From the NCBI GenBank assembly GCA_913057945.1, contig CAJXOF010000004.1, positions 62,001 through 126,000 of the forward strand: a stretch of 64,000 bases of DNA, read 5' to 3'. This DNA is from an uncultured Hyphomonadaceae bacterium (GTDB lineage Bacteria; Pseudomonadota; Alphaproteobacteria; Caulobacterales; Hyphomonadaceae). This document shows positions 18,176 through 27,440 of the stretch, in pieces (the first letter of the stretch is position 1; every line of letters starts with the position of its first letter). The position numbers and the translations under genes were made by a program. The notes below the pieces were generated by a model. That model was not told where the DNA came from, made no database searches, and saw only the letters and a list, made by a program, of their open reading frames with translations.

Positions 18176-19300
18176 CTAGATCGAAGTCGTCATCGCTTCA
18201 ATAACAGCTGCATCTGACACGTAAATCCGTTTCATTTTCGCAAGTGTGCCGGGCGTCCAGCCGAACAAATCGGTCAGAACCTGATCTGATATCAGAGCCG
18301 GGTAAAGGTGCTGAAGGATGACCATATTCGTCGCGCATGTCTTGCGCATGTCGTGGATGGTTGGCCCATCGTTATCCGGGCCAAGTCCCATACGGCTGCG
18401 ATGGCGATCAAAGCTCGTACCGAACCCTTCTGCCGTCCAAGGCTTGCCCTTACTGGAGAAAAGAATCGTGAGGGGTGCCGTCGCGAGTTTGGCGCGCGCC
18501 GCATCGATTTCATCAAGCAACGATCGAAGCGGAGGCGTGATGGGGATAAGTGCAGTGTTGCGGCCACGGCTCTTGCCCGTGGGAATGATCAGATGCTGTT
18601 TCGTGATCGCCGAAAGGGGCAAGCGGGTAAGGTCTTCACGGCGAAGTCCGGTGTGAAGAGCCAGTTTGAACGCCCAGGCCAAATGCGCCGACGCGGTTTT
18701 GAGAAACTTTGCCTGCTCTTCCAGAGACCAAATACGTGCTTCCGTCGGCCGTTCATAAAGCGGTTCGATGCCATGCGCTCGGTTCCAGTCCAGCCGCCCG
18801 TCCTTTTTGCACCAGGTCAGGAAGGCCGACAGAGCCAGGACGGCCTCATCAGCTGCGCTCGGAGAGTGACCCCAGACACGATCGCGGTGGGACGTGATAA
18901 ACTTGATAATGCGTCTGCTATCGAAAACCGAAAGGGGTGCGTTCGCAGCTGGCTGGCCCGCCTTCAGGGGCATTTCCAACCACTTGTCGAGATATTTGAT
19001 CCTTGCCGTTTGCCCTTTTGGCTTCATCTTTCTGAATGCGGGAGACTTCTTCCGATAAAGCATGACCGCCATGGCGAGCGAATCTGCGACCGGCGCTCTT
19101 TCATCCTCCATCACCTCTGAATAGGCCTGGATGAATTCTGGAGGCAATCGCTTGCTGGCTCCGTCCAATCTGGATCCTTCACTCGTCCAAAATTTGGGCC
19201 CACCTCGAAACGCATAATAATAGTATCGGGTCTGACCAGTCGCGAGCTTCTTTGCAATTACATGAAGTCCCTTGATGGACATGCTCAGCTCCCTAGCCAT
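18176..19300 (-). CDS. int: Tyrosine recombinase (phage-type integrase)
   Basis: The catalytic domain shows the first Arg in LHTGLRREDLTRL, the HxxR box in HDMRKTCATNM, and the nucleophilic Tyr in MKRIYVSDAAVIEAM near the C-terminus. The N-terminal half holds a SAM-like core-binding domain. At 374 aa it is a usual length. It lies 1.5 kb from tRNA-Val and should cut and join the element at that site. It reads in the same direction as the trb operon and sits at its end, so it could be partly transcribed together with transfer genes. Its start overlaps the small gene at 19285 by 16 bases. Confidence 0.94.
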   Translation of the reverse strand: MARELSMSIKGLHVIAKKLATGQTRYYYYAFRGGPKFWTSEGSRLDGASKRLPPEFIQAYSEVMEDERAPVADSLAMAVMLYRKKSPAFRKMKPKGQTARIKYLDKWLEMPLKAGQPAANAPLSVFDSRRIIKFITSHRDRVWGHSPSAADEAVLALSAFLTWCKKDGRLDWNRAHGIEPLYERPTEARIWSLEEQAKFLKTASAHLAWAFKLALHTGLRREDLTRLPLSAITKQHLIIPTGKSRGRNTALIPITPPLRSLLDEIDAARAKLATAPLTILFSSKGKPWTAEGFGTSFDRHRSRMGLGPDNDGPTIHDMRKTCATNMVILQHLYPALISDQVLTDLFGWTPGTLAKMKRIYVSDAAVIEAMTTSI

Positions 19301-19482
19301 TTCGCCTCCGAATCAGTTTCGAGCCTGAGAGAGGCCTTGTCCAGAAGCGTAATCTCGCCGTCAGGCATCAGGCGAACGCCGCAAACATCAAATCCTGTAT
19401 CTTTCGCTGCAGCGATCAGCGTTTTGAGACGGCGCTTGATTTCACAGGTTTTGAGATGTGGAGGTATCTGCGTTCGGGCCAT
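19285..19482 (-). CDS. Small basic protein preceding integrase, 65 aa
   Basis: This short basic protein has no recognised family. Its end overlaps the start of int by 16 bases, and its start lies ten bases after the DUF2274 gene, so it fits the operon exactly. It has Lys/Arg-rich helices in the first half (TCEIKRRLKTLIAAAK) and an acidic end. An excisionase or accessory DNA-binding role would suit the place, but no helix-turn-helix is clear. Confidence 0.6.
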   Translation of the reverse strand: MARTQIPPHLKTCEIKRRLKTLIAAAKDTGFDVCGVRLMPDGEITLLDKASLRLETDSEAKWLGS

Positions 19483-19491
19483 CGCTCGGCA

Positions 19492-19722
19492 TCACCGGTA
19501 GGTTTGAGTTTTCATGGCCTTACGAAAGCCAGGATCGCTCGAAAGGAAGGCTTCAAGCATCAGAGGAACCAGCGTAGCCACCGATGCCTCTGCTCTGTAG
19601 GTGGCAGCATGGATCCGAGAATACGCTTCGAGGTCCGCAGCCAGAGATGGCTCGAGACTGATCGACAGTTTCTGCGGTGTCCGGTCCGGAAGCGGCCCGA
19701 TTTTCAGACTGACTTCACTCAT
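19492..19722 (-). CDS. DUF2274 domain protein
   Basis: The 76-aa protein matches the small DUF2274 family that regularly follows trbI in trb operons (KIGPLPDRTPQKLSISLE...LEAYSRIHA). The pattern resembles ribbon-helix-helix proteins: a short strand then two helices. Its ATG overlaps the trbI stop by four bases, so the two are translationally coupled. The function is not established. Confidence 0.82.
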   Translation of the reverse strand: MSEVSLKIGPLPDRTPQKLSISLEPSLAADLEAYSRIHAATYRAEASVATLVPLMLEAFLSSDPGFRKAMKTQTYR

Positions 19723-20978
19723 GGCTGTATGCCTCCTTCATAGGGCTTCAAGACAATGTCCTTGTTGACCAGCACGCCGAGCCGCCAGCCGGGGCGGATG
19801 GTGATCGTCGGCTGGACGTCGAGATTGCGGCGCACGATTTCCTGGCCCGCTTCATTGGCGCCGGTCTGCGCCGAGCGTCGCAGCGCCCGTGCGATGTCAC
19901 CCTCATCATCGCTGGCGAGTTCCGACCCGACGCCGAGCAGGGTCGACAGCGCGACGCCCTGCAGCAGTTTCCAGGAATGATAGTCGACCTTGTCTTCGAG
20001 ACCGGCATAGCCGCGCGCATCGGCGCCGGCGAGATTGTCGATGCGGATGGACGTGCCGTCCGGCATGATGATCCGGCTCCAGACAAGCAGCGCGCGCGAC
20101 TGGCCGAACGCGATGACGCTGTCGTAGCGCCCGATCAGGCGTGCGCCCTGCGGCACAAGCACGATCTCTCCGGTCACTGTGTCATAAACCGGGCTTGTCA
20201 CCTGCGCGATGACCTGCCCCGGAAGGTCGGAGTTCACGCCTGTTAGCAGGGTTGCCGGAATAATTGTTCCCGCCATCAGCTGGTAAGGTGAGACCGGCGT
20301 TTCCAGCCGATGCGGATTGTAGATCGACGGATCAGGCTCGGCACCGAGAAAGTCGAGCTTGCGAACCTGACGGTTCGGGTCTTCACTTAAGGATGACCCG
20401 AACGCGCTGCCGTCAGATGGCGTAAATGCCGACAGGTCTGGAAAACTGATCGAGGCCGCTGATGGACTCGCAACGCCTCCTCCAACGCTCTTCGAACCCG
20501 TACTCGCCCCAACCTGGAAAAACACTCCGCTCCCGCGCGCCGCATCGGAGAGCGCTGCTTCACGCGCCCGCAACTCTGCCTCGAGCTCCGCCAATTGTTC
20601 ATGCATGGGGTCAGATTGAGGTGCATCCTGCTCAGGCAATCCCATCCGCCCTTCACGCTGCGCCTTCAGGATTGGCGTGCCGAGGTCTCCCGGCAGCGGC
20701 GGCCCGAGGATATCGCCTTCCGGCGCAATCTCACCATAGGATTTCGGAAGCGTGGCCAATCCATCCGCCTCTGGATTATGACCGGTATTGTAAAGCTCCC
20801 GAGCCGGACCGTCAGTGCCATCTTTCGGACTTTGCAGCGCGAACGCCAGTGAACCAAGCACGATTGCGCTGCCTGTTCCGAGCAGGATCATCAGCGCCCG
20901 TTTGGAGAACCGCTTGACCGGCCTCGGGCGCCCGCGGATTTCAAGCGGCTGTGCTGGTGGGGAAGCCGTCTCTGTCAT
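19719..20978 (-). CDS. trbI: Conjugal transfer protein TrbI (VirB10-like)
   Basis: TrbI spans the envelope as part of the core complex of the type IV secretion system. The 419-aa protein has a short cytoplasmic N-terminus and a membrane segment near residues 29-48 (MILLGTGSAIVLGSLAFAL). A periplasmic Pro/Gly/Ser-rich linker with a Glu/Ala-rich helix follows. The C-terminal VirB10 beta-barrel domain begins near 230 (GTIIPATLLTGVNSDLPG), then PQGARLIGRYDS. It overlaps trbG and the DUF2274 gene by four bases each. Confidence 0.94.
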   Translation of the reverse strand: MTETASPPAQPLEIRGRPRPVKRFSKRALMILLGTGSAIVLGSLAFALQSPKDGTDGPARELYNTGHNPEADGLATLPKSYGEIAPEGDILGPPLPGDLGTPILKAQREGRMGLPEQDAPQSDPMHEQLAELEAELRAREAALSDAARGSGVFFQVGASTGSKSVGGGVASPSAASISFPDLSAFTPSDGSAFGSSLSEDPNRQVRKLDFLGAEPDPSIYNPHRLETPVSPYQLMAGTIIPATLLTGVNSDLPGQVIAQVTSPVYDTVTGEIVLVPQGARLIGRYDSVIAFGQSRALLVWSRIIMPDGTSIRIDNLAGADARGYAGLEDKVDYHSWKLLQGVALSTLLGVGSELASDDEGDIARALRRSAQTGANEAGQEIVRRNLDVQPTITIRPGWRLGVLVNKDIVLKPYEGGIQP

Positions 20979-22003
20979 GGCTTCGCTTGCCCGAGATCAT
21001 TGCGCGCAATCTTCACGACGTCCTGGCGCTTTTCGCCAAGGCGCAATTCGGCGCGCGCGAACAGGCGGTCGACGACATAATAGTCGCCGGACATGCGATA
21101 ATTCACGAGCTGGGACTTGCCGTCCCGGCCGATGACGAAGAGAGCAGGCGCCTCGCCCTGGTCGAGCCGGGCCGGGAACTGGATGTAGACCTTGCGCCCA
21201 TCATCGAACACGCGGTCCGGCCGCCAGTGCGGAGTGTCACCCTCGAGGTCGTAGCGAAACTTCAGCCGGTCCAGTTGCAATCCGGCAGGCGAGGAGGATG
21301 ATAAGCCTCGAGCCGTGCCGGAACTCGCCACCCGCGTCACAAGTTGCTGGTCGGCATAGCGCCAGGAGACAGCCGCCATATAGGTTTCTTCGAATGCCCT
21401 CAGCTCAAGATGGTAGGCCCGCAGGCTCGTCGTGATGATGAGGTTGGTCTTCAGGCCCGCCTGTGTCGGTTTGATCAGGATATGCGCCTGGGCCTCGCTA
21501 CCCGTTCCGGAGACCGTATCCCCGAGGACCCAGCGCACCGTGTCGCCGGCAGAGACCGAGACGAGTTCCTCGCCCGGCTGCAGGACGATGTCGGTGACCT
21601 GTTCCGGCGCGCAATAGACCTGATAGAGCGCGCCGACCGTGTAGGGATAGACCTGGATCGCGTTCATGTAATTGTCGAGCGAAGGCTCGATCGCCGCCTT
21701 ACCATTCGCCGTTTCGATGGCCTGGTAAGGCTTGAGTGATGGCGCATCTGCTTCCGTCGGCATGGGCTTCAACTGGCCCGGCATCGCGCCGGTGACACTT
21801 GTCGGCGTATAGGTGCGGTAGACAACCGGCGTTGGCGCCAGGTCCGCGTCGGCGATATCGGTCTCGTCCGCGTCAGGGGCGAGATAGAGATATTCGACAT
21901 AGTCCGGTTCATCGAGTGTAATGTCTGGACCGACGGCTGCGGGGAAAGACTCGCAAGCCGCGAGGGCGGTCGAGGCGAGGAGGATCAGGGCAAGGCGTTT
22001 CAT
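20975..22003 (-). CDS. trbG: Conjugal transfer protein TrbG (VirB9-like), with a lipobox
   Basis: TrbG/VirB9 forms the outer ring of the secretion core with VirB7 and VirB10. The VirB9 pattern is present: YPYTVGALYQVYCAPEQVTDI near residue 120, LGDTVSG, and a C-terminal beta domain (FRYDLEGDTPHWRPDRVFDDGRKVYIQFP). The signal peptide ends in LAAC (Cys about 18), a lipobox, so this TrbG may be lipidated. The cluster has no separate trbH/VirB7-like lipoprotein gene, and the lipid anchor could compensate. At 342 aa it is of usual size. Confidence 0.93.
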   Translation of the reverse strand: MKRLALILLASTALAACESFPAAVGPDITLDEPDYVEYLYLAPDADETDIADADLAPTPVVYRTYTPTSVTGAMPGQLKPMPTEADAPSLKPYQAIETANGKAAIEPSLDNYMNAIQVYPYTVGALYQVYCAPEQVTDIVLQPGEELVSVSAGDTVRWVLGDTVSGTGSEAQAHILIKPTQAGLKTNLIITTSLRAYHLELRAFEETYMAAVSWRYADQQLVTRVASSGTARGLSSSSPAGLQLDRLKFRYDLEGDTPHWRPDRVFDDGRKVYIQFPARLDQGEAPALFVIGRDGKSQLVNYRMSGDYYVVDRLFARAELRLGEKRQDVVKIARNDLGQAKP

Positions 22004-22016
22004 GGGGGATATGCTC

Positions 22017-22703
22017 CTATTGGTGGTCTTTCGACCAGTTGAGGCCGTGGACGTAGAGGCCGAGGGGATTGGCCCGCAGGGCCTCTTCGGTGCGGGGTGG
22101 AACGATGACGATCGAGAACACGCCGGTATGGTTGGACTGGCCGGTCTCAGTGCCGTTGCGATATGCGGTCTCGCGCCAGCGCACGGTGAAACTGTCGTCG
22201 GAGGCGCGCACCACGCTCGTCACATCGACCGACATCGAACGTCGCCCGAGATCGGCAAACGGATCATTCTCACGGGCATAGTCATTGAGCGTCGCAGCGG
22301 CCCGGTCGGTCGCATAGGCATAGGCCTTCAGCCAGTTCTGCCGGACGACCACCGGATCAATGGAGATGGACCGCGTATTCTTCACAAATTCTGCGAGGTG
22401 GAACGCGATCTGCGCATCGGTCGGTTCATAGCGTCCGTCGGCTGGGCCGACAGCGCGTACGGCGCCTTCGCCGGTCAGTTCCACCACGTAAGGCGTGACG
22501 AAAGACTGGGTGGAGCGCCAGACGAGGCCGCCAGCCAGTACGAAGGACAGGCCAAGGCTGCCGAGCGCGGCAATACGCCAGTTGGCCGCCTGCACGCGTG
22601 CTGACCCGATCCGGTCGTCCCAGGCCTGCGCGGCGCACTGGTAAGGCGTGACAGGTTCCGGCGTCGCGCCATAGCGGGTGGAGGTTCGCTTCCAGAGCTT
22701 CAT
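22017..22703 (-). CDS. trbF: Conjugal transfer protein TrbF (VirB8-like)
   Basis: TrbF is an inner-membrane assembly factor with an NTF2-like periplasmic domain. The 228-aa protein has a short cytoplasmic part, a membrane segment (WRIAALGSLGLSFVLAGGLVW, near residues 40-60) and a VirB8 domain with the characteristic ending FSIVIVPPRTEEALRANPLG. I start it at ATG 22703, because GAGG lies eight bases upstream and the family begins MKLWKRTSTRYG; a longer frame runs to 22718. It follows trbL directly. Confidence 0.92.
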   Translation of the reverse strand: MKLWKRTSTRYGATPEPVTPYQCAAQAWDDRIGSARVQAANWRIAALGSLGLSFVLAGGLVWRSTQSFVTPYVVELTGEGAVRAVGPADGRYEPTDAQIAFHLAEFVKNTRSISIDPVVVRQNWLKAYAYATDRAAATLNDYARENDPFADLGRRSMSVDVTSVVRASDDSFTVRWRETAYRNGTETGQSNHTGVFSIVIVPPRTEEALRANPLGLYVHGLNWSKDHQ

Positions 22704-22704
22704 A

Positions 22705-24030
22705 TCAGTCCTCGTCATTTCTGAGTTGTATCGATGTGCCGCCGCCCGGCCGGTCGCCGTCGCGGACAGCTGAGGCGGCCATCATGCCGGCATCGCGGGT
22801 CGACTGGTCGCGCCGGATACGCCTTGCCCAGTCCGGAGATGATTTCTGCCCATTGGCAGGACCTGCATTGGGTGCGCCCGTGCCGCCCGTGGCCGCGAAC
22901 GCAGCGCGTGCCCCGGCCTGATAACGCTCGCTTGGGGTTCCAAATGCCCGTCGGGCAAAACCTTTGGCGCCCGAAGCCGCCGCGCGAACACCTGCGCCCG
23001 CGACACCGCTCATGCCTGCCATGGCGGCGCCGGCGCCGGACTTGACGGAAGCGGCGGCGTTCATCTGGTAGGCAGTCCGGGCGCCGCCTGCCATGGAGGC
23101 TGCTGCGCCGACCGCGCTGCGCGTGCCGCCCGCTGCAGCGCCGATTCCAGCCTTGGCGATGGAACCACCCGCGACGGTCCCAGCCACCACGCCCGCTGCC
23201 GTGCCGATGGCGGCCCCAGCCCCAAGTTGTGGCGCGCCGGAGACAAGTCCCGTGGCGATGCCAGGTCCGAACAGGCCGAGGGCGAGCAGGGAGAGCGATC
23301 CGAGGATGACGGAAGCTGCCTGTTCGAGCGTCACCTCATCCGGCTTGAAGGTCGATGTGATGGAGGAGAAAATGGTCGATCCGATGCCGACAATGATGGC
23401 AAGCACCATGAGCTTGATGCCGGAAGCGATGACATTGCCGAGGACTTTCTCGGCGAGGAACGAGGTCTTGTTCCAGAGCGCGAAGGGGATGAGCACGAAC
23501 CCGGCCAGCGTCGTCAGCTTGAACTCGATGATGGTAACGAAGAGCTGGATCGCAAGGAAGAAGAAGGCGAGGAGGGTAATGATCCAGGCAAGGAACAGAA
23601 CGGCGATGATGACGATGTTCTGGAAGAAGGCGATCGGGCCGGTGAGCTTTTCGATCTCGTCGAGCAGCGGCAGGGCGGCATCGAACCCGGTCGCGGCCAC
23701 GAACCCGGGTTTCATGATGTCGTCTGCGGTGATCGTGCCGCCGGTGGCGTTAAGGCCCAGCTGCGCAAAACTCGTGAACAAGACGTCCGACAGGAGCGCG
23801 AAATTGCCGAGGATCAGCGCGAACGCGCCGACATAGAGCACTTTCTTCAGGAACCGCCCGACAATGTCGGTATCCGGCCCCATCGCCCAGAAGAGGCCTG
23901 CCAGCGTGATGTCGATCGCGATCAGAGCGCTCGTAAGGAACGCGACATCCGGTTGCAGGAGGCCGAACCCGCTATCGATATAAGCCGAGAAGGTCGCAAC
24001 GAACTGGTCGATGACGCCAAGATCTTCCAT
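22705..24030 (-). CDS. trbL: Conjugal transfer protein TrbL (VirB6-like)
   Basis: TrbL is the polytopic inner-membrane channel component. The 441-aa protein has at least six hydrophobic segments within residues 25-260 and a long Ala/Gly-rich, Met-containing tail typical of TrbL (GAAAGGTRSAVGAAASMAGG and similar). The tail is low-complexity and ends in an Arg/Asp-rich region. The gene lies between trbJ, four bases away, and trbF. Confidence 0.93.
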   Translation of the reverse strand: MEDLGVIDQFVATFSAYIDSGFGLLQPDVAFLTSALIAIDITLAGLFWAMGPDTDIVGRFLKKVLYVGAFALILGNFALLSDVLFTSFAQLGLNATGGTITADDIMKPGFVAATGFDAALPLLDEIEKLTGPIAFFQNIVIIAVLFLAWIITLLAFFFLAIQLFVTIIEFKLTTLAGFVLIPFALWNKTSFLAEKVLGNVIASGIKLMVLAIIVGIGSTIFSSITSTFKPDEVTLEQAASVILGSLSLLALGLFGPGIATGLVSGAPQLGAGAAIGTAAGVVAGTVAGGSIAKAGIGAAAGGTRSAVGAAASMAGGARTAYQMNAAASVKSGAGAAMAGMSGVAGAGVRAAASGAKGFARRAFGTPSERYQAGARAAFAATGGTGAPNAGPANGQKSSPDWARRIRRDQSTRDAGMMAASAVRDGDRPGGGTSIQLRNDED

Positions 24031-24034
24031 GGCG

Positions 24035-24760
24035 CTAGTTCCGCCTGTAGGCGACGCCGTCGCCGCGGAAGCGCTTGTGACGGATGCGGGCCTGTTCCTC
24101 GATGGCGGCCCGGCGCGATTCTTCGAGCGCCACCATCCGGTATTGCGCGGCCATCAATTGCTGCATCTGCATCTGTTGCTCGACCGAGAGCGCGACGAGC
24201 TGGTTGCCGGCCTGGGAGACGGACAGGTTCCCGGTCGCCGCCTGGCTCTCACCAACAAGGTCTGTCAGCGTCTCGCGCGCGTCCGCAATCGAGGTCACAA
24301 TCCCGGACTGGACCTGGATCGAGGCGCGGAACGCATCCTGGCTGATCCGCCACTGGTCTGCGGCTTCGATCACGATTTCCTCATTGGAGAGGTCTTCATA
24401 GGAGTCCGGGAACGCCTCTTGATACTGGCGTTCGGATTCTTCGACTTCGTAGGTCACCTCACCCGCTTCCCGCATCAGTGTGTCGATGCGTTCGAGCAGG
24501 CGTTTCAGATGCTCGATAGAGCCATAATCGAGGCGTTTGAGGTCCTCGGCCTGGTTCACCAGCATCTGCGCTTCATGCTGGAGCTGCTGGATCTGGTTGT
24601 TGATCTGCTCCAGCGTGTTGGTGGCGGTGAGGATATTCTGGACGAGGTTTGTCGGATCGATGACGACATCGCCGACGCCGAGAAGGGCGTTCGCAGGGGG
24701 AGCCACCAGACCAAGTGAAGAGACAGACCCGAGCAACAGGGCGATCATTCGGCGGCGCAT
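24035..24760 (-). CDS. trbJ: Conjugal transfer protein TrbJ (VirB5-like)
   Basis: TrbJ is a minor pilus component secreted to the periplasm. The N-terminus is a signal peptide (MRRRMIALLLGSVSSLGLVA). The mature part is almost all helical and Gln-rich with coiled-coil character (TLEQINNQIQQLQHEAQMLV). The start at 24760 has AAGGAGA nine bases upstream and overlaps the trbE stop region by 16 bases; a longer frame to 24799 would spoil the signal peptide. The length is 241 aa. Confidence 0.92.
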   Translation of the reverse strand: MRRRMIALLLGSVSSLGLVAPPANALLGVGDVVIDPTNLVQNILTATNTLEQINNQIQQLQHEAQMLVNQAEDLKRLDYGSIEHLKRLLERIDTLMREAGEVTYEVEESERQYQEAFPDSYEDLSNEEIVIEAADQWRISQDAFRASIQVQSGIVTSIADARETLTDLVGESQAATGNLSVSQAGNQLVALSVEQQMQMQQLMAAQYRMVALEESRRAAIEEQARIRHKRFRGDGVAYRRN

Positions 24761-27174
24761 GGCACGTCTCCTTCTGTTCCGATCAGGTTTGCCGCCCAAT
24801 GGAGTCCGCGCGCCGCAAGCCAGGCCGGCGCGAACCCGTCCGGACCTGAAGCAGTAAGAATCTCGGAGATCAGTTTTTGGTCGGCTTTGGAACCGGCAGC
24901 GCAGAAGGCGAGGGCGACTGGACCAAGGTCCAGATCGAAGAGCCGATTGCCGTCCGGCGTCTGAACATAATAGTCCCGCTTCGGGGTTGCCCTTGTGATC
25001 AGTTCGACCTGCCGCGCATTGAGGCCGAACCCTTCATACGCCGCGCGCTGCGAAGGCTCTTCGGCCCGTGCATTGGCGAGGAAGATGCGGGTCGGCGCGC
25101 TTTCGATCAGGCTCGGGGCTATTGAACTGGCCGAGATGTCCGACAGGCTCTGCGTCGCACACACGACGGACACGTTCTTCTTGCGCAGCGTCTTCAGCCA
25201 GTCGCGCAGGCGCCCTGCAAACATCGGATGATCGAGAAAGAGCCAGGCCTCATCGAGGATGAGCAGGGTCGGTCGGCCGTCGAACCGGGCTTCGAGCTTC
25301 GTGAACAGATGTGCAAGCACGGGCGCGGCGAGCCGCTTGTCCTGCATCAGCGCGTCCATTTCGAAGCAAAGCATGTCTCCGTTGGCAAGACTGTCTTCTT
25401 CGGCGTCGAGCAGCGCGCCATAGGGCCCGGCCAGCGTATAGGGTTCGAGCGCCTGCCGGAGCTCCGGCATCTGGATGAGCGCGGCAAGCCCGGTTAGTGT
25501 GCGCTGCACGACAGGCGCCGCGCCAAGGCTCTGCAGCGCCGTCCAGACGGCTTGCTTCACCTCGGGTGTGACCGCGACATTCTCCTGAGCGATCAGCCCC
25601 AGCACCCAGGCCTGCGCCTCAGCGATCCCGGCTTCACTATCCAGTGCCCGCAACGGTTGGACCGCCAGGTCGCCCTCAAGGCCCAGCTCATACCAGGTCC
25701 CGCCAAGGGCGAGCGTCGCGCAGCGCGCTGAACCGCCTTTGTCGAAGATGAACACCTGCGCGTCGGCGTAGCGTCGGAATTGCAAGGCCAGCAGCGACAG
25801 GAGGACCGACTTGCCGGCACCGGTCGGCCCGACCACCATCATGTGTCCGACATCGCCCTGATGCGTGACCAGCCGGAACGGTGTCGCACTGGCCGAGCGC
25901 GCCATCAGGAGCGGCGGGCCGTCCAGGTGCGTGTTGCGCTCCGGCCCTGCCCAGAGTGCCGACAAGGGGGCCATATGCGCAAGGTTGATCGTGTTCAGTA
26001 GCGGCTGGCGGACATTGGCATAGGCTTCACCCGGAAGCGTGCCGAGCCAGGCTTCGACGGCATTGACGCTTTCGGAAACGCAGGTGAACCCGCGCCCCCG
26101 GATCACGCGCTCGACGGCGCGGATCTGGTCGTCGGCGATCGCTGCATCCGCATGCCGAACGACAATCGCCGTCGTGCAATAGCCGAAGGCAACATGGCCC
26201 GCGCCGAGCGCCTGCAGGGCCTCGTCGGCATCGGCGGCCTGATTGTCGGCATCTGAGTTGAGGAGTGTTGCGGGCTCATTGGTGAGGATTTCGCGCAAAT
26301 AAGAGGTAAGCGACCGGCGTTTCGCAAACCAGTTGCGGACATAGGCATTGAGCGTCTTCTCGGCCTCCGGCTTGTCGAGGGGCAGGAACCGCGTCACCCA
26401 GCGATAGGCAAAGCCGAGCTGGTCGAGCTCTGAGAGCAGCCCGGGCTCGCCGGTTGCGGGGAACCCGTTGATCGTGAGGACTTTCAGCGTTTCGTCCCCT
26501 AAGCGGGGTGACAGCCCGCCCGTCAGCGGCGTATCGACCATGAGCGCATCAAGGCACATCGGCAGCGAGGGTGCCTTCACCGTCTGCCGCGCCACCGAGA
26601 TGCAGGCATGCAGGTAGGTCAGCGTCTCATCGTCATCCAGGAACCGCGCCTCCGGCATCAGATCCGCCATCATGTCGCGCGCCCGGGAAGTTTCGGTTTC
26701 GAAATGCGCCAGATGCTCGCTCCAGAACGCAGCTGGAGCGTCTGCCGGATCGTCGATGAAGAGCTGCTCGATCCGGGCCGTCCGGTCGGCCGGTGGCATC
26801 CATGTGAGGGTCAGGTAGCAATCGGTCTCGAAGTGGCGCCCGTGCTCTTCGAACGCCGCCCGGCGTTCCTCATCGACCAGCCAGGCGGCGCTGTCCCGCC
26901 AGATGCTTTCGGGATAGGTGACGGATGGTCGCCGGTCCGCTTCTATATGCAGCGCCCAACCTGACCCGAACCGGCTGAGGAGATTGTTCATGCGGGCTGT
27001 GACGGCGACGAGTTCTTCCGGCGTCGAGCTTTCAAGATCGGGTCCGCGATATAAACAGGTCCGCTGCAGGCTGCCATCCTTATTGAGGATGATGCCCGGC
27101 GCGATCAGGCAGGCCCATTTGAGATGGTCGGCAAGCGCACCTGGGCGGGCGCGGTATTCACGTAGGTTCAGCAT
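24745..27174 (-). CDS. trbE: Conjugal transfer ATPase TrbE (VirB4-like)
   Basis: TrbE powers pilus assembly and substrate passage at the inner membrane. The 809-aa protein has the CagE/VirB4 N-terminal region (LREYRARPGALADHLKWA) and an ATPase domain with Walker A VVGPTGAGKS near residue 440 and Walker B LLILDEAWLFL near 640. CATQSLSDI follows Walker B, as usual. The gene overlaps trbD by seven bases. Confidence 0.96.
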   Translation of the reverse strand: MLNLREYRARPGALADHLKWACLIAPGIILNKDGSLQRTCLYRGPDLESSTPEELVAVTARMNNLLSRFGSGWALHIEADRRPSVTYPESIWRDSAAWLVDEERRAAFEEHGRHFETDCYLTLTWMPPADRTARIEQLFIDDPADAPAAFWSEHLAHFETETSRARDMMADLMPEARFLDDDETLTYLHACISVARQTVKAPSLPMCLDALMVDTPLTGGLSPRLGDETLKVLTINGFPATGEPGLLSELDQLGFAYRWVTRFLPLDKPEAEKTLNAYVRNWFAKRRSLTSYLREILTNEPATLLNSDADNQAADADEALQALGAGHVAFGYCTTAIVVRHADAAIADDQIRAVERVIRGRGFTCVSESVNAVEAWLGTLPGEAYANVRQPLLNTINLAHMAPLSALWAGPERNTHLDGPPLLMARSASATPFRLVTHQGDVGHMMVVGPTGAGKSVLLSLLALQFRRYADAQVFIFDKGGSARCATLALGGTWYELGLEGDLAVQPLRALDSEAGIAEAQAWVLGLIAQENVAVTPEVKQAVWTALQSLGAAPVVQRTLTGLAALIQMPELRQALEPYTLAGPYGALLDAEEDSLANGDMLCFEMDALMQDKRLAAPVLAHLFTKLEARFDGRPTLLILDEAWLFLDHPMFAGRLRDWLKTLRKKNVSVVCATQSLSDISASSIAPSLIESAPTRIFLANARAEEPSQRAAYEGFGLNARQVELITRATPKRDYYVQTPDGNRLFDLDLGPVALAFCAAGSKADQKLISEILTASGPDGFAPAWLAARGLHWAANLIGTEGDVPCAAE

Positions 27175-27440
27175 GCGTAATAGCCCCTTGTCCTTATGTG
27201 CCGGATCAGCACGTCGGTAAATTGTGGATCACGCCGGGCGGCGAAGACGCAGAGGCCCTGGGCCACGATCCAGAAGACGAGCCCCACCACCCAGAGCTGC
27301 AGGCCGATACCGAGCGCGGCCGCCAGCGTGCCGTTGACGATGGTCGCAAGCCTCGGCGCGCCTGCGAGCAGGATCGGGGCCGTCAGCGAGCGATGGACCG
27401 GCACGCTATAGCCAGGGGGCAGGGGGCGGGTGTCAGCCAT
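27168..27440 (-). CDS. trbD: Conjugal transfer protein TrbD (VirB3-like)
   Basis: The 90-aa protein has the VirB3 layout: a short N-terminus with PVHRSLTAPILLAGAPR, then one or two membrane segments (LAAALGIGLQLWVVGLVFWIV), and a basic end. It is an inner-membrane part of the transfer channel that works with VirB4. It overlaps trbC by a single base and trbE by seven. Confidence 0.92.
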   Translation of the reverse strand: MADTRPLPPGYSVPVHRSLTAPILLAGAPRLATIVNGTLAAALGIGLQLWVVGLVFWIVAQGLCVFAARRDPQFTDVLIRHIRTRGYYAC

